Part shown: one piece after another, positions 47,913-59,060 of the stretch
Layout: every line of letters begins with the position of its first letter
How positions within the stretch are numbered: position 1 is the stretch's first letter
Assembly: GCA_949130495.1 (NCBI GenBank)
Contig: OX422211.1
Coordinates: forward strand, 338,091,504 to 338,155,503
Reading direction: 5' to 3'
DNA: 64,000 nt
Origin: Sambucus nigra
Lineage: Eukaryota; Streptophyta; Magnoliopsida; Dipsacales; Adoxaceae
The notes under the pieces: generated by a model
What the model was told of the DNA's origin: nothing
Database searches by the model: none
What the model saw: only the letters and a program-made list of their open reading frames with translations
Translations under genes and position numbers: made by a program

Positions 47913-48599
47913 TTTTCTTTTTTCTTTTTGAACTTAATGTTGAATTATCAATTCTTCTTTGAATAATAAGATTGTTTGGAAGTGGCATTTTATGAACTGT
48001 TGGTTTTTCTTATCTACATTATAATGTATGCACCCTTTCTAATTTACAAGCTCCTCTCTTAACATACAAAACTAAGATCATAATAAACTTATTAAAGAAG
48101 GGTTAGTGTGTAATGACCCTCCTCGAGCATTCGATAAGGAACACGAATGACCTCCTAGTTTTCCCCCGACAATATATGAAGCCCTACAGGGGACCCTTAG
48201 GCAACATGGCCAACCCAGGTTAGTCACCAACATTGTTTGGCTCAAAAATCCTGCTCGGGTAGAATATTTGATACTAGGTGTATCCTCGTCATTACCTCAC
48301 TTAGGCCTAAGAAAGTGTGATGGCACAACCTAAAAGGTAATGTAAGGTAGAATGGAATACTAAAAGCATACTGGACTGGGGGGATACTCACTCAACAACT
48401 AACTCGGATTAATTGATATCTACTCGACTGGAGGAGCCTAAGATAACTGAACAAGAGATCAATGAAAATAACACAACACATGTTTAATCGTCAAATAACC
48501 CAAAACATAAATATTTTATTACATCATTACATGTACAAAGAGTTACGTATGCTAAGTAATTCAAACCCTAACGAGGACTAGGTTGTTGAGTGAGGTAGT
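47913..48599 (+). other. Spacer after pol in J
   Basis: No coding signature on either strand. AT-rich transition from the integrase stop to the antisense block. Confidence 0.5.
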
Positions 48600-51500
48600 C
48601 AGCTACTCGCGCTCTTCGACCATCATTTGGGTGAGGAGTGAATTCCTCCTCGACTTCCTCTGAACTGGGTTACATGAGTTATCTTGGGATCGTATCTATA
48701 GGAATTCATCGATCATCCCTTCTGAATGGGTTCGGCATCAAAGTTGAGGGAGAGATTTCATATCTATACCAGAGAACAGAGTTCCTGGGAACTTGTAACT
48801 CCTTGAGGGCACTCAACCACCCTCTTATAAAAGGTAACTCCTCGACCTACTTTAACTTCATTGGAGCATCAGTCCAACCCTGTTCATAGCCATCCACCCA
48901 CGCCTGACGAGGAACATTCTTGAATAACTATCTCAATCTGGTAGCATCTCGCCGAAGCCCGAATGCAATCACATAGGCCCGAATGACAACCCCCTTCAGC
49001 TCGGTAATCTCCCTCTAAGAACTACTGGTAAGGTTTCCATCTCGTTATATCATTGATGATTAAGAACCTTCGATAAGTAACAGATCTTTGCTCAATGCAT
49101 TTTCCCTCAAGCGGGCGAGCTCGCACTTCAATGTATCATTTTCTTGTTGGAGCCCCTCACCGACCAAGTTAATCTCAGACACTTCTAGGAGCTTTGTTTT
49201 GAGGTAATTGACCTTTTCTTGAATGGAGGCGCCTATTTCACTCATCTCCTCAAGTCTATCTTTTAACTTAGTAACCAACTCGGATGGGTTCTTCTATTTT
49301 CGGTTCCTTGCACGGAGATACTTGTAAATTCTTATAAAGGAGTGATGGACCTAGTCGTTCACAATAGTACCAAGGATTTGTCCCAAACGATAAGTAGTCA
49401 GGATATATTCCTTAATATTGATAATCTACAAATCATACAGGATTCGAGAATAATAAATCAGTATATGAACAGGAAAAGAACTTCATTTCATTAAAATAAA
49501 AATAGTTCAAGTACATCGGCGAGAAGAAAAAGAGAACAACAGAAATACAAGAAATACAAAGGCCCCTTAAAAAGACTAGCTGACAACCTTAGTCTACTCT
49601 AAGGATGTTGGTTGCTACCTCTTATCCGCAGCAGCCTCAGGTGCACCTGCCTCAGATGGAACAGTCACCATTCCCTAATCAAGGGGAGCATCAACAACAA
49701 TGGTCGGGACAGCTAGAGCATCTTCACTGGTAGCAGGAGGAGGCACACCCTCTACAATAGGTTTTGGGCTAGTAGCGTTATCGTCAATGAGAGGAGAATT
49801 AACGTCCACCTCAGCAGCGAGCAAAGCCCTGTCCTAATCTTTCTTAAAGTTGAAACGGTTGATGTAGCCAATCTGAGCCTCGGCATCCTCATAAGCTGTG
49901 ATCCACCCAGCATTGTAAGATCTCTCCTTGATGGTGGCAGCCTCAGATTCCAGATTTTTTATCTTCTGAGTGAGCTCTTTATTCTCCTCAACCACCGCCA
50001 TTTTTCTTATGCAGACTAAGTCATAAGAATGCCTCAGCTCCCTCAGCTCTTTAGACGTTGGTTCTTTTGCTTTGTTAGCTTATGCCAAGGTAAGGTCGAA
50101 AGACTTCTGAGCAGCACTGGCAGCCTTTAGGCTCGCCTCTAGCTCAGTATTTCTCCTTGCCAGCTTATTACGACTGTGAAAGAGGACGATGAAATCAGGC
50201 ACAAACTGTAGAAAAAAAGAAAACATTAGCAAAGAAGGTATTACAAAGAGAACTGCAAGAGTAGATAAGTAAAAATAGACTTACTAAGGCTAGCCCCTAA
50301 CTCGCCTTTACGGCTAACTAGTCGGCCCCTATACTTGATGACCTCTGGCGATCTGCTGGTAAGATTTCTCTCTCGAGCACCATCGGATTTAGCTGAGGGA
50401 CAAGAATGATAGAAGTCCCCTCAGCTAGGGCAGACATGGTCACCAAGCACTGCCCCATTTTTATCCTCGCTTTCTCTCTCCTTTTTTCTTCTTTTCTCTC
50501 CTTCTTCTCCCTCTCAACCATTTTCCTCTCTTCTTCCTTCTTTATCTCTCTCTCCCTCACCAATGCCTCCTCTTTCTTCTTCATTACCCGTTCATAAGAC
50601 ACAGTTTAGGAACCAGTGGCAATACCCCCACTCCCAGACTTCTTCTTATTCAGCCTATAAGCCAAAGAAACATTGTCCTCATCATCATCCTGGATTAAGT
50701 TCTTCCTAGGGGGAGCCATAGTCTCCTCGCTAGAACTAGCCGAATCCTCTGAACTCTCTGAATTATCTGAACCCTCCTCCGAACTAGAAGATCCCTCACC
50801 ACTCGAACTCTCCTCACTAGAATCACCCTTAACTCCACCTCTATCAGCCCCCATATTGTCTTCACTAGAGATATTGTCCTCCTCGTCTAATTGGATTGGC
50901 TCAGCGGTGACCTATTTTATGATATCAATGTGAGGAATTCTATCAACAGGCCAGGCGATGAAGTTGGTCTCGATGTTCTTATACTCTAAAAGGAATGAAG
51001 TTGATCGCGGATTCTCACCGTCAACCAAATATTCCCTTATCTTCCAAGCTTTTATCAGCTCAGCGGCTTGGATTTTGTGGAGTGCAGGTTCTGAGTTCTT
51101 TGTCTTTGCTGAAAAGGGGAAATGGAGAACATAAGAAATAAAGTACACTAACAAAGAATCAATGAGCAAAATAAGAAATTTATCTACCTATGTACCCCTC
51201 CCCATAAAAGGGAATTGTAGGTCTCCTGTACCTCTCTCCCCCAATCTGGGGAGAGAACTGTCAGTTCCTGGCAATGAACCCTTCTTGCCAATAGTCCTTA
51301 TAGGAATCAAGTAGATTGACTACCAATGCCCTGTCAGGACTCCTAGCTTTCAGATAGAGACTCGTTCGAGAAAAGGTATAGCAATAACAGATTTCAGCAA
51401 GACCTAAATTGGTGCCATAAAGTTGATTGATACTATAAATGCCTTTAATAATTTTCCAAACATTTGGGGAACATTAGGAAGGTACTATGTAAAAATAACT

Positions 51501-51700
51501 AAAGAAATGTATAAACAAGCGATTCGGGGGAAAGGTTAGAACCCCCTGAGACAACAGGAAAACATGAATCCAATGCCCATCCTCAATGTCTCGAACATTA
51601 CGAGGAGCAGGGGCACATTCAATGTCCACCCAGTTAGGGATCTTGTAAAACTCCCTAAACTCAGCTATTGACCTATTAGCTATTCTTGTCATAAGAAAAA
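48600..51700 (-). pseudogene. Antisense ORF region of J (Retand-type aORF, PF04195-like)
   Basis: Opposite to pol, a chain of minus frames runs from 51692: IPNWVDIECAPAPRNVRD, LLSQGVLTFPPNRLF, then after frameshifts GLAEICYCYTFSRTSLYLKA, DRALVVNLLDSYKDYW and ERYRRPTIPFYGEGY (to about 51200). This resembles the 'putative gypsy-type transposon' domain (PF04195), known from antisense ORFs of Tat/Retand elements. Next come a Lys/Trp stretch (50912-51169), a Ser/Glu-rich acidic linker (50606-50854), a Glu/Lys/Arg coiled coil (50318-50602) and a second coiled coil with KLKDRLEEM (49060-49278). Its function is not established; broken here. The plus frames 50406-50597 and 50673-50933 are its shadows. 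Confidence 0.7.
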
Positions 51701-52099
51701 AAGACTAGCAATGACAGAAAAGAAATTTCAAAAGAAAAGAAAGGGGAAGAAGTTTGGAAGCCTTACGAAATGAAAATCATCTTGAGACGATTTGAGGCCA
51801 CAAGCAAAGAAGGTGGAAAGATAGGGAAAATATTGAAGATGGAGGGAGGAACCTGAAAGTGAGAGGACGGAGTAAGAGGCAAGAGATATCTTGAGAGTAA
51901 GAAACTTGTGAAGTGACATCAGAAATGGATCCTTGAAATAGTTTTGAACCCTCTCAATGATAATGCACGAAGAACGAAGTAGATCTTCCGCCTAAATCTC
52001 TTAGAAATAGACGTTTTGTTCCCCAAAGTATCACTCAATTCACAAAAATACCACCGGAGCTAGTATTTAAAATTGTTGAGCCCAAGATTGTGGCCCAAA

Positions 52100-52114
52100 A
52101 ATTTGAGGGGAAAT
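52100..52114 (+). other. Polypurine tract of J
   Basis: AATTTGAGGGGAAAT directly before the 3' LTR start TGTGGGTACC; primer for plus-strand DNA synthesis. Confidence 0.75.
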
Positions 52115-52544
52115 TGTGGGTACCTTGTCCATTTTTGGTAGGCCCAAAGAAGTAGCTAGGCCGAGCCCTATTTACAATAAGAAGAGTTTGGCCCAAACTC
52201 CAAAGCCCCAAACACAGTTAGTTAGTAGCAACCCATCCTGTTCCTAAAATCTCTCACGAGATCTTCTAGGGATAGTGGGCTGATGTGGGAGTCCCCAACA
52301 CCCCCACTCTCCGAAATTTTACTGTATATATTATATCCCTGGCCCTGGGCAAAGGGTATGTAATTAGAAACACTCCCCTGGAGAAAAGAGAAATACAAAT
52401 AAAATCACCATCGTGGACATAGGTAATTTGCTTAACCACATATACCTTGTTTTGTGTGTGATTATGACTATTCTTATTTCAGTTCTTTATTTTCCTTGTG
52501 ATTTCATTTACTTATAATTTGTGTTAAGAATTATTGTCACCACA
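52115..52544 (+). repeat. 3' LTR of J (430 bp)
   Basis: TGTGGGTACC...GTCACCACA with intact TG...CA ends, followed by the TSD GAAAC. Contains the 15 bp missing in the 5' LTR (GGGCTGATGTGGGAGTCC area). Confidence 0.9.
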
Positions 52545-55500
52545 GAAACCATTACACTTTATTTTATTCGAACCCATTCCTTTATCGGAATTTACCCCTT
52601 TTAATCATTTGAACGTACTTTAGTATTTTCATTGAAAATAACCATTTTAACACACACATTCGTTGTGTTAGAAAATACTTATTTACCTTTCAAAAATCCT
52701 TTTTGAAGCACATTCTTGTGTTTAATATGTGTTTAACCATTTAGGTTACTTAACCACCCATTTATCAACTTCCTATAACCCTTATTCATTCCTTTATGGA
52801 CATTGATATATTTACGTATGTACTTGTCCATTTCACATTTACCGAAACATTTATTACATTCATTCAAGATAGGCTGTTTTAACATATTTTCCATACAACC
52901 CATTTCTTGATATGTTCCATATTTTCTTTATCTTTGCTCGGAATCTTCTAATACCGCATACTTACAAGGACTCCACACCGACGGCTATGCGTACTATATG
53001 CTCTAGCCAGTGGTTTAGGGATTTTCACCCAAGGGCTTCGGGCCCTTCTTGCTTTATCCCGGTGCCATCCGAGTACCTTTAATGTGTTTTAACATTTTAC
53101 AAATTTCTACATTTTTTCCTTTCCTTTTTATCCGACTGAAGCCAAAACTTGGGACTTTACAGCCCCAATTTGTGTTACACTTGAAAATTTACCACTTTGT
53201 GTCCTTTTCACTTTATCCTTGATTTCTATTCCAAAAATCATATTCATTTAGGACCACTTTGTGTAACACCCTTTTCAACATTTTTATTTCATAAAAATGT
53301 TTCACTTAAGTAAAATTATCATTTTACCCATTTATTTCAAAATCGCATTTTACTCCATTTTCACAAGTTTTATTCTCACCAAAACACTATTAAGATGTTT
53401 AGTCAACTTTTTAAGTGCTTTGACCCTTTAATACCTATTTACACTTGGAGTAATATTTTATTTGATTGGAAATACCTCATATACCCTTGCTTCCTTTTAA
53501 TTCCATAAGAGTTAGTATTTCACAATATTAGTAAGTTACACTCACTAACCATTCCATGTTTACCCATTAACACTAAATTAATAATTTTTATCAACAATTT
53601 CAAGTACACATTACATTCACACTTGAGACTAATTTTATAATAAATTTGCCATTTCTTTTATTTAACATGTAGTCCTTTAACTTCATACACATTATGTCTT
53701 TTAGTCCCAATTACACATATTTTGAAGACTAAAATTCCAACATCTATAATTTCTTGTTAAAAGCCAACGAATCTTCCTTAAACTTGTTTCTACAATCTAT
53801 GTCAAAACACTACAAGTTTATGTGCACGAAAAGATGAATTTAAACCAAAAAATCCTACTACATGGTTTAAACATATTTTCCATCAAGTATTTTCCAAATA
53901 AATGTTTATTTTCAAACATTTTATTCCATAAAATGTTTAACAGCAATATTTCTAAAAATGCTTAATTTCAAAAATATTTACTACATCATCTCTTAATATT
54001 CCAAAACCTTGAAATATTTACTTATTCTTTATTTTCAACAAAATATCATATTTTTTTTTAAAATCACATTACTTGCCAACATTTTATTCCATAAATATTT
54101 TTCATCATAACTACTTGAAAATACACCATTTTCATAATACATCAACTTTCATTATTTCAAAACCTCGAAATAATTATCCATTCCTAATTTTTGAAAAAAT
54201 AACATTTTTCCAACATTTTTATTCCATAAAAATGTTTATTATTATTTTTACTAGAAAACCCATCACAAACATCCTACTCTTAATATTCCAATAATCAAGA
54301 CTAAAAACACACAACTAAAGTCTTAATCTAAGAGTAGAGTTTCACCTATCTCTAAGGTCTACAATGGTGGCAAGAGTGTTGGTGTAGGAGGAGCAACCCC
54401 CACCTACAAAGGTGGCATCAAAGGGGTTGCCAAAAGCTCCTCCAACAAGCTCCATTTGAACTCCAAGCAAGACCCACTTCATCTTCTCCAAGAAAAGCTC
54501 TATCTCCATCTCCAAAAAACCCCAACAATGCTTCCCAAAATTCGTAGATCTTGTTCAACCATGGTGAAAATGGGTCTTTTGGGGTTAAGTACACCATGGT
54601 AATGGTGGAAAAGTTTAGATTTGGTGGTGGAAGGGTGGTGGGTGGTGGTGGAAAACCACCCACTTCTTCCATTTCTCTCTTACTCTCCTTCTTCTCCTTT
54701 TTCCTCTATTTCTCCCATCAAATAAACCCAAATAACCCCCAAAATCCTTAACAAAACACCCCTTAATAGCCAAATACCCATTTTGCCCTTCCTGAAACGA
54801 ACTGGGCTCGAAAACACCTAAAATTAATGCTCCAGAATGACATAACGCACAAGGGCAATCAAATAAAAAAAATCGGTTGGCGTCACTCGAACGATAAGCC
54901 TATGTCGCTTGATCATTTGCTTCACGCGACCTTTGCGCAACATGCTACTGTAAGTCAGTAGCCTGTCCTGAGAAGCCGTGCTTCAGTCGACACATCGCGC
55001 GACCTTCGTGCGACCCTGTTTCTCTTTCCTTTTTATTTTTTCAACTTTTCACCGCAAATTTCTCCATATTTATACTTAACCCCTCATCAGTTGTTATCAA
55101 TTAAATTATTTTACTGGGGTGGGTTATTACACATTTGCGTCCTCACTCCTCTAAAACCCTTTGATATACTCATAATCCCTATTTAGGCTAAGTTATAAGA
55201 TTAAAATGACCAGAATACCGCTATATGGATCCCGTATAGCTTAAAAGGTCTTCGAAACCCGACTACAATCCCCGAGTACCTAATTCTTACTATCTCGACC
55301 CATCTCGGATCATCCGTGCACTCTAAATCACCATCTGGGTCATCTATCATCAATTTACCATTTTATTCCCAACACGACCCCAAACTCGCATCCCGAATAG
55401 GATATGTCAACCCGTCCCTTTTACTCACATACGATGCAATTTAAAATAATACAATTTCATTTACTTATCAAATAAATAAATAGAATACCACATGCATATC

Positions 55501-55600
55501 AATAAAATATTCACTTATTAATATTTTTTAATTTAATTTATTTCTCAAACTAATTAAATTATGAGTAATTTAAATATTCCCCAAATTACGAGGTGTTACA

Positions 55601-55860
55601 ACCCCTAGAATTAAAAGTCGATTCATTTTTTTCGCCATTGTCCAATAGGCATACAATTTAGGAGCACCACCTTCAATAGGAGGAGACCAAACAATGTTAA
55701 CTCAGTTATAAACATTCTCATCTATCACTTTTAAGAAAAATCGCATCTGAAACATCCAATAGGATAGTTTGATCAATCAAACAATAGAGGTTTTCCAACG
55801 AACCTACCGTCTCAATTAAAATCCATCTAAACCAGAAACAAGCACAAAACATGGATCTAA
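55601..55860 (-). pseudogene. Element C2: copia gag N-terminal fragment
   Basis: Minus frames give MRFFLKVIDENVYN, NIVWSPPIEGGAPKLYAYW and MAKKMNRLLI, i.e. the N-terminal copia gag block leading up to the UBN2 domain that resumes at 29326. Stops and shifts present. Contains the empty P target (near 55665). Confidence 0.75.
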
Positions 55861-55878
55861 CATAGTAGGCTAGTGTAA

Positions 55879-55894
55879 CCTACTTTTATACCAA
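55879..55894 (-). other. Degenerate PBS of element C2
   Basis: The minus strand reads TTGGTATAAAAGTAGG, aligned with C1's site at 13021-13035. Confidence 0.5.
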
Positions 55895-55896
55895 AC

Positions 55897-56960
55897 GGAG
55901 AATGTCGTATGTGCTCCTCGAGTTTATAAAGAATACATCATATTTCAATTTTTATAATTTTTAGTAAACCGTGCACTTTAAAAATCACGAGTGTTATGTG
56001 AAATAGTTATTTCCAACTTTATTCTTGACCTGGGAATGGATCTGAGTAAGAATAAGAAAGAATAAAATAAACAACCCACAACATGTCGATGTACGAGGTA
56101 AACCCACAATAGGAAAAACCTCGGATGCCTTAGCGACAGAAGTCCATTATGATATAGGTAGTATTTACAAGACCAATTTAGACTTACTCATAGACGTCAC
56201 ACTTTCAAGCCCTGACACACTTACGTGATCCTTATAACCTTCTCCACGATCACAGTTAGACGCCTTCCAATAGCCACACAGCGCAAGCATTTTCTCATGT
56301 GTCGATATCCTATAGATCTAACTTGTCTTGTGACTAGTCCAGCTTCGCCCAACATAAGAACGATGTCCACGATAGGAAATTATCAAAATACATAGAGAAA
56401 ATCACTTTGATGAAAAATCGGAGATCTAGAAATGACATATGCATATATGATTTTTGAATTTCAAAACATGGATGTAAACTAGGGTATGGTTCGAAAGACT
56501 TTCTCTCAAACAAACACATAAATATAGCGATCTTTTTAAACTAGTTTGGGAACTTTAAAATCTTAAAAAAGTCTTTATGAAATTTGTTGCTCCAAAGTCC
56601 TAAGGATTTTTTTTCAAACAAGATAAGGATGAAAAACCATTTGTTAAATCTCGAATAAAAATTCCTCTCATTGTAACAAAGTGTAGTATCTCATTCAAAC
56701 ATGGTTCTGATGATATATCTAACAGATTCCAATGCATGGTGAAAAACATTTCATTCAAGTTTCATTCAAAGTTGTTCTAACTAGGTACTTTATCTCATTC
56801 GAATTACATACCAGTGCCATTCGAATGACATACTAGGACTTAAACTTGTTATATTGGTTACCAAATATAACGATGGACATACCAGTGTCCATCGTTCAAG
56901 TTTCATTCATAGTTGTTCTAATTAGGTACTTCATCTCATTCGGATCAGACAAGTTTAAGT
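55897..56960 (-). repeat. 5' LTR of element C2, truncated
   Basis: Homologous to 13038-14000 of the shared C LTR (for example GGTAGTATTTACAAGACC against GGTATTTACATGACC). The U3 end is missing: homology stops inside the TTCATTC/CGTTCAAA motif region and a scrambled junction follows. The TATA box is lost. Minus frame 56334-56519 is LTR sequence. Confidence 0.75.
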
Positions 56961-57000
56961 CCTACTTCTTATATTTGGTAACCAAATCATCCACATATAA
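56755..57000. repeat. Scrambled junction with direct and inverted duplications
   Basis: A block of about 47 bp starting TTTCATTCA-AGTTGTTCTAA is present twice in direct order (about 56759 and 56901). Between them, TAGGACTTAAACTTG (about 56834) is the exact inverse complement of CAAGTTTAAGTCCTA (about 56951), with flanking GGTTACCAAATATAA also inverted. AACGATGGACA...TGTCCATCGTT forms a perfect 11-bp palindrome at 56870-56897. Looks like templated filler from the neighbouring RT. Confidence 0.75.
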
Positions 57001-59060
57001 TTCCAAGATGTCATGAAAGAGGTAATGGAAAATAACAATCATTGTTCTCTAATAGGTGGTCCCCAAAATTTTCATATAGAAAGGCATAAGATTGTAATTA
57101 AAATTGCCTAATGTGGTCCTAAAATATATTTTCTATGAATCAATAAGATCCGTGTTGATTTGGTTGTACCCCACCTAACCGTCCATAGATCTATACATTT
57201 CATATTCAACCTTGTAATTGATCAAGCTATCAATTGATGGAAGAGGTAACTAGTATTTGGGACATGCTTTATTAAAATCTCTAAAATAGATAAAAATGTG
57301 TATTTATGTGTTGTCTTTATTTCCCACTCGAATGGTGCTAGATATCTAGAATAGATGTTGAATTGTATTGATAAATACAATTGCAATTAATCGTTCAACC
57401 CATTATTTATCTTTTGTGGGTTTTGGTTGCCTACATGACTAGGATGGATGAAGGCATGACATTTCACTTATTACCGCTCACATCTTTGTCTAGACTAGGC
57501 ATTTCAGTGCATTTAATTATGAAGACATCCTTGTGTTCTTAAATATACTTAATCAGCTAGAGCTTCTTCGAATCTTATAAGTTTTTTTATATAAAGATTG
57601 GCCTTAGTTCTTCCTCACTATTGGCCACATCAATCTATTCTAATTCTTGCACTTGGGGTTTTAGGTAACCTAGCACGCATTGTGTCTATTCTTCTATCTT
57701 TAATAAACTCGTAGATGTTGTAATCATCAATGATAATGAACTAACCTTGGTTGTCCACACGAAAACACCCATACTTTACTCCGGTTAACTTCCTCTAGAA
57801 AATCAGTTATTTGCTCACACTTATAAAGAGATAAAAAACTTTTCCATCACTTACAAAAACTTTGTAGTATTTTATCTCAGCAAGTGGTAGTGTTTTTCTT
57901 TTATTGGAGATCTTACCCCACTTAAATTTTGGTCTTGTTATCATTATCAATGAAAATTAACATCAAAATCCTCTTTAAATTGAGTCGATTCTTGGCCTCA
58001 TTTTATCTCCCATCTCCTTCAACATAACATGCACTTGGTGAATAACCTCACTAACCTTCTCGAATTTATCCATCTCTTCCTATTGAACCAATATATGGCC
58101 TAATATGTCTTTAATGTTTGTCACCCTAACCCCTTCAACACGCATCGTCAACATGCATATGTCTACATTTATCATAATTTAAAAGGTTGCATCCAATAAA
58201 TATCCTTTATCTTTGAAAAATGGCTTATTGGTTTCGAGGAACAAAATATTCGTTCCCTTAACATTTCCTTTAGCACACTGATGGTAGATCGAAAGGACCA
58301 AACCATGATTTTGCATCCGAACTCTTCCAATCAAGAGGTTGTAAGAGGTAGCTGACTCAATCACATGAACTTTTGTATGTGATAGTGAGGTTACTCGTTA
58401 CTATCTCAACATTAATGTACTTAATCAATTAGGAAGTTTGACTATTATAACCATATATTAAAAAAATCACTGCAATCAACCTTTTCTCTGAGATGTTATC
58501 CTTATAGAAAGAGCTAATTAGCATGATATTTGCTGATGCCCACCAATCTATCAAAGCCTTAGAGAAAATGGTTTTATTAATTCTCAGTTTCATATACAAT
58601 GGTTTATTATAAGGGAACCTGGTCTTCCTATCTATATTTGGAAAATGATCTCAAACGTACATCGACGAATCAATCTGACCATATCTCCTTTCTAATTGAG
58701 CGAAGGGACAACGTTCTACCTCATAATCTCTGAAATTTCTTGAGTGTCTTTAAATGGCTATCTTAGGGCATACTGATATGGTTTACGAACCACTAAATTT
58801 TGGTCATCTTGATAAAACTTGGTATTCCAAGATGGGGCCCACTTTATAAGCCTTCATTTAACAAGCTTGTTCTGCATCTATAATCCTTAGTTGATCGTAA
58901 GCAATGACAATGTTGATCATTTTTTCCAAATGCCTATCACATATAACCTGAAACTCTACCTCCTCTCTTATTTGTTTCCCACTTTGGACCTTTACTTCCT
59001 CATTGATTCGACTCGAATATTGCATTTATTTACCCTCTTTACTTATACATTTTATCCCCC
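56961..59060 (-). pseudogene. Element H: decayed gypsy protease-RT fragment
   Basis: On minus, upstream to downstream: protease with ALIDWWASANIML (about 58530; the usual DTGAS is altered) and ISEKRL; ATSYNLLIGRVRM and the HQC block (58179-58364); RT N-terminus with HVGNQNPQKINNGL (about 57420) and FHQLIA; then LGNFNYNLMPF and a clean catalytic ELYVDDLVTK, with YVDD at 56986-56997. Frameshifts and stops throughout. It is cut at the junction with the C2 LTR and near 59060. No LTR was recognised for H. Athila/Tat-side protease style by family knowledge. Confidence 0.75.

Larger units (their letters stand above)
41921..52544 (+). mobile_element. Element J: nearly complete Tat/Retand-type Ty3/gypsy element
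   Basis: Exact TSD GAAAC at 41916-41920 and 52545-52549. Order on plus: LTR, PBS, gag, protease, RT, RNase H, integrase, a 4-kb region with antisense frames, polypurine tract, LTR. The archaeal-type RNase H block between RT and integrase and the antisense ORF downstream of pol are hallmarks of the Tat lineage (Retand type). LTRs (415 and 430 bp) differ modestly by eye, less than those of E, consistent with J being the latest insertion in the nest. Many stops and frameshifts make it inactive. Confidence 0.9.
34643..55131 (-). mobile_element. Element E: non-coding long-LTR element containing J
   Basis: Exact TSD CATTT at 34638-34642 and 55132-55136. On minus: 5' LTR from 55131 to 41352 (interrupted by J; 3151 bp without it), PBS 41349-41332, a 3.5-kb internal, polypurine tract, and 3' LTR 37811-34643 (3169 bp). 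Both LTRs are nearly complete, with clear pairwise divergence by eye, implying an old insertion. The internal shows no readable gag or pol, as in large retrotransposon derivatives (LARD-like). Its LTR start TGTAACAACCCACCCC differs from D/F/P, so it is a separate family. Confidence 0.9.
41352..55131 (-). repeat. 5' LTR of E, interrupted by J
   Basis: Two parts, 41352-41920 and 52550-55131, matching 34643-37811 throughout (for example GAACTACGTGAGGGACCCA at both inner parts). The inner end reads TATAACGCC where the other LTR has TGTAATGTC. On the J side, GAAAC is duplicated. No genes; ORFs at 54073-54294 and 54418-54751 are LTR sequence. Confidence 0.9.
29327..55600 (-). mobile_element. Element F: long-LTR gypsy element containing E and J
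   Basis: Flanked by exact TSDs ACCCC (29322-29326 and 55601-55605). On minus: 5' LTR from 55600, interrupted by E (34643-55131), ending at 32040; PBS 32038-32021; internal 32020 to about 29456; then only about 130 bp of the 3' LTR (29327 to about 29455). Without E the 5' LTR is 3067 bp, matching D's 3060. The empty site is seen in copy C1 (4139-4155). Internal coding is gag plus a protease fragment; pol is missing. Tekay/Del-like by protease, PBS and long LTR. Confidence 0.85.
32040..55600 (-). repeat. 5' LTR of F, interrupted by E
   Basis: Two parts: 32040-34642 (2603 bp) and 55137-55600 (464 bp). On minus it begins TGTAACACCTCGTAATT at 55600 and ends GGGTGTTATCA at 32040. The junction with E is marked by CATTT on both sides. 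Contains an (AT)n plus GTAT run at 32992-33068. Short plus ORFs at 32695-32880 and 33941-34174 are incidental. Confidence 0.85.
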
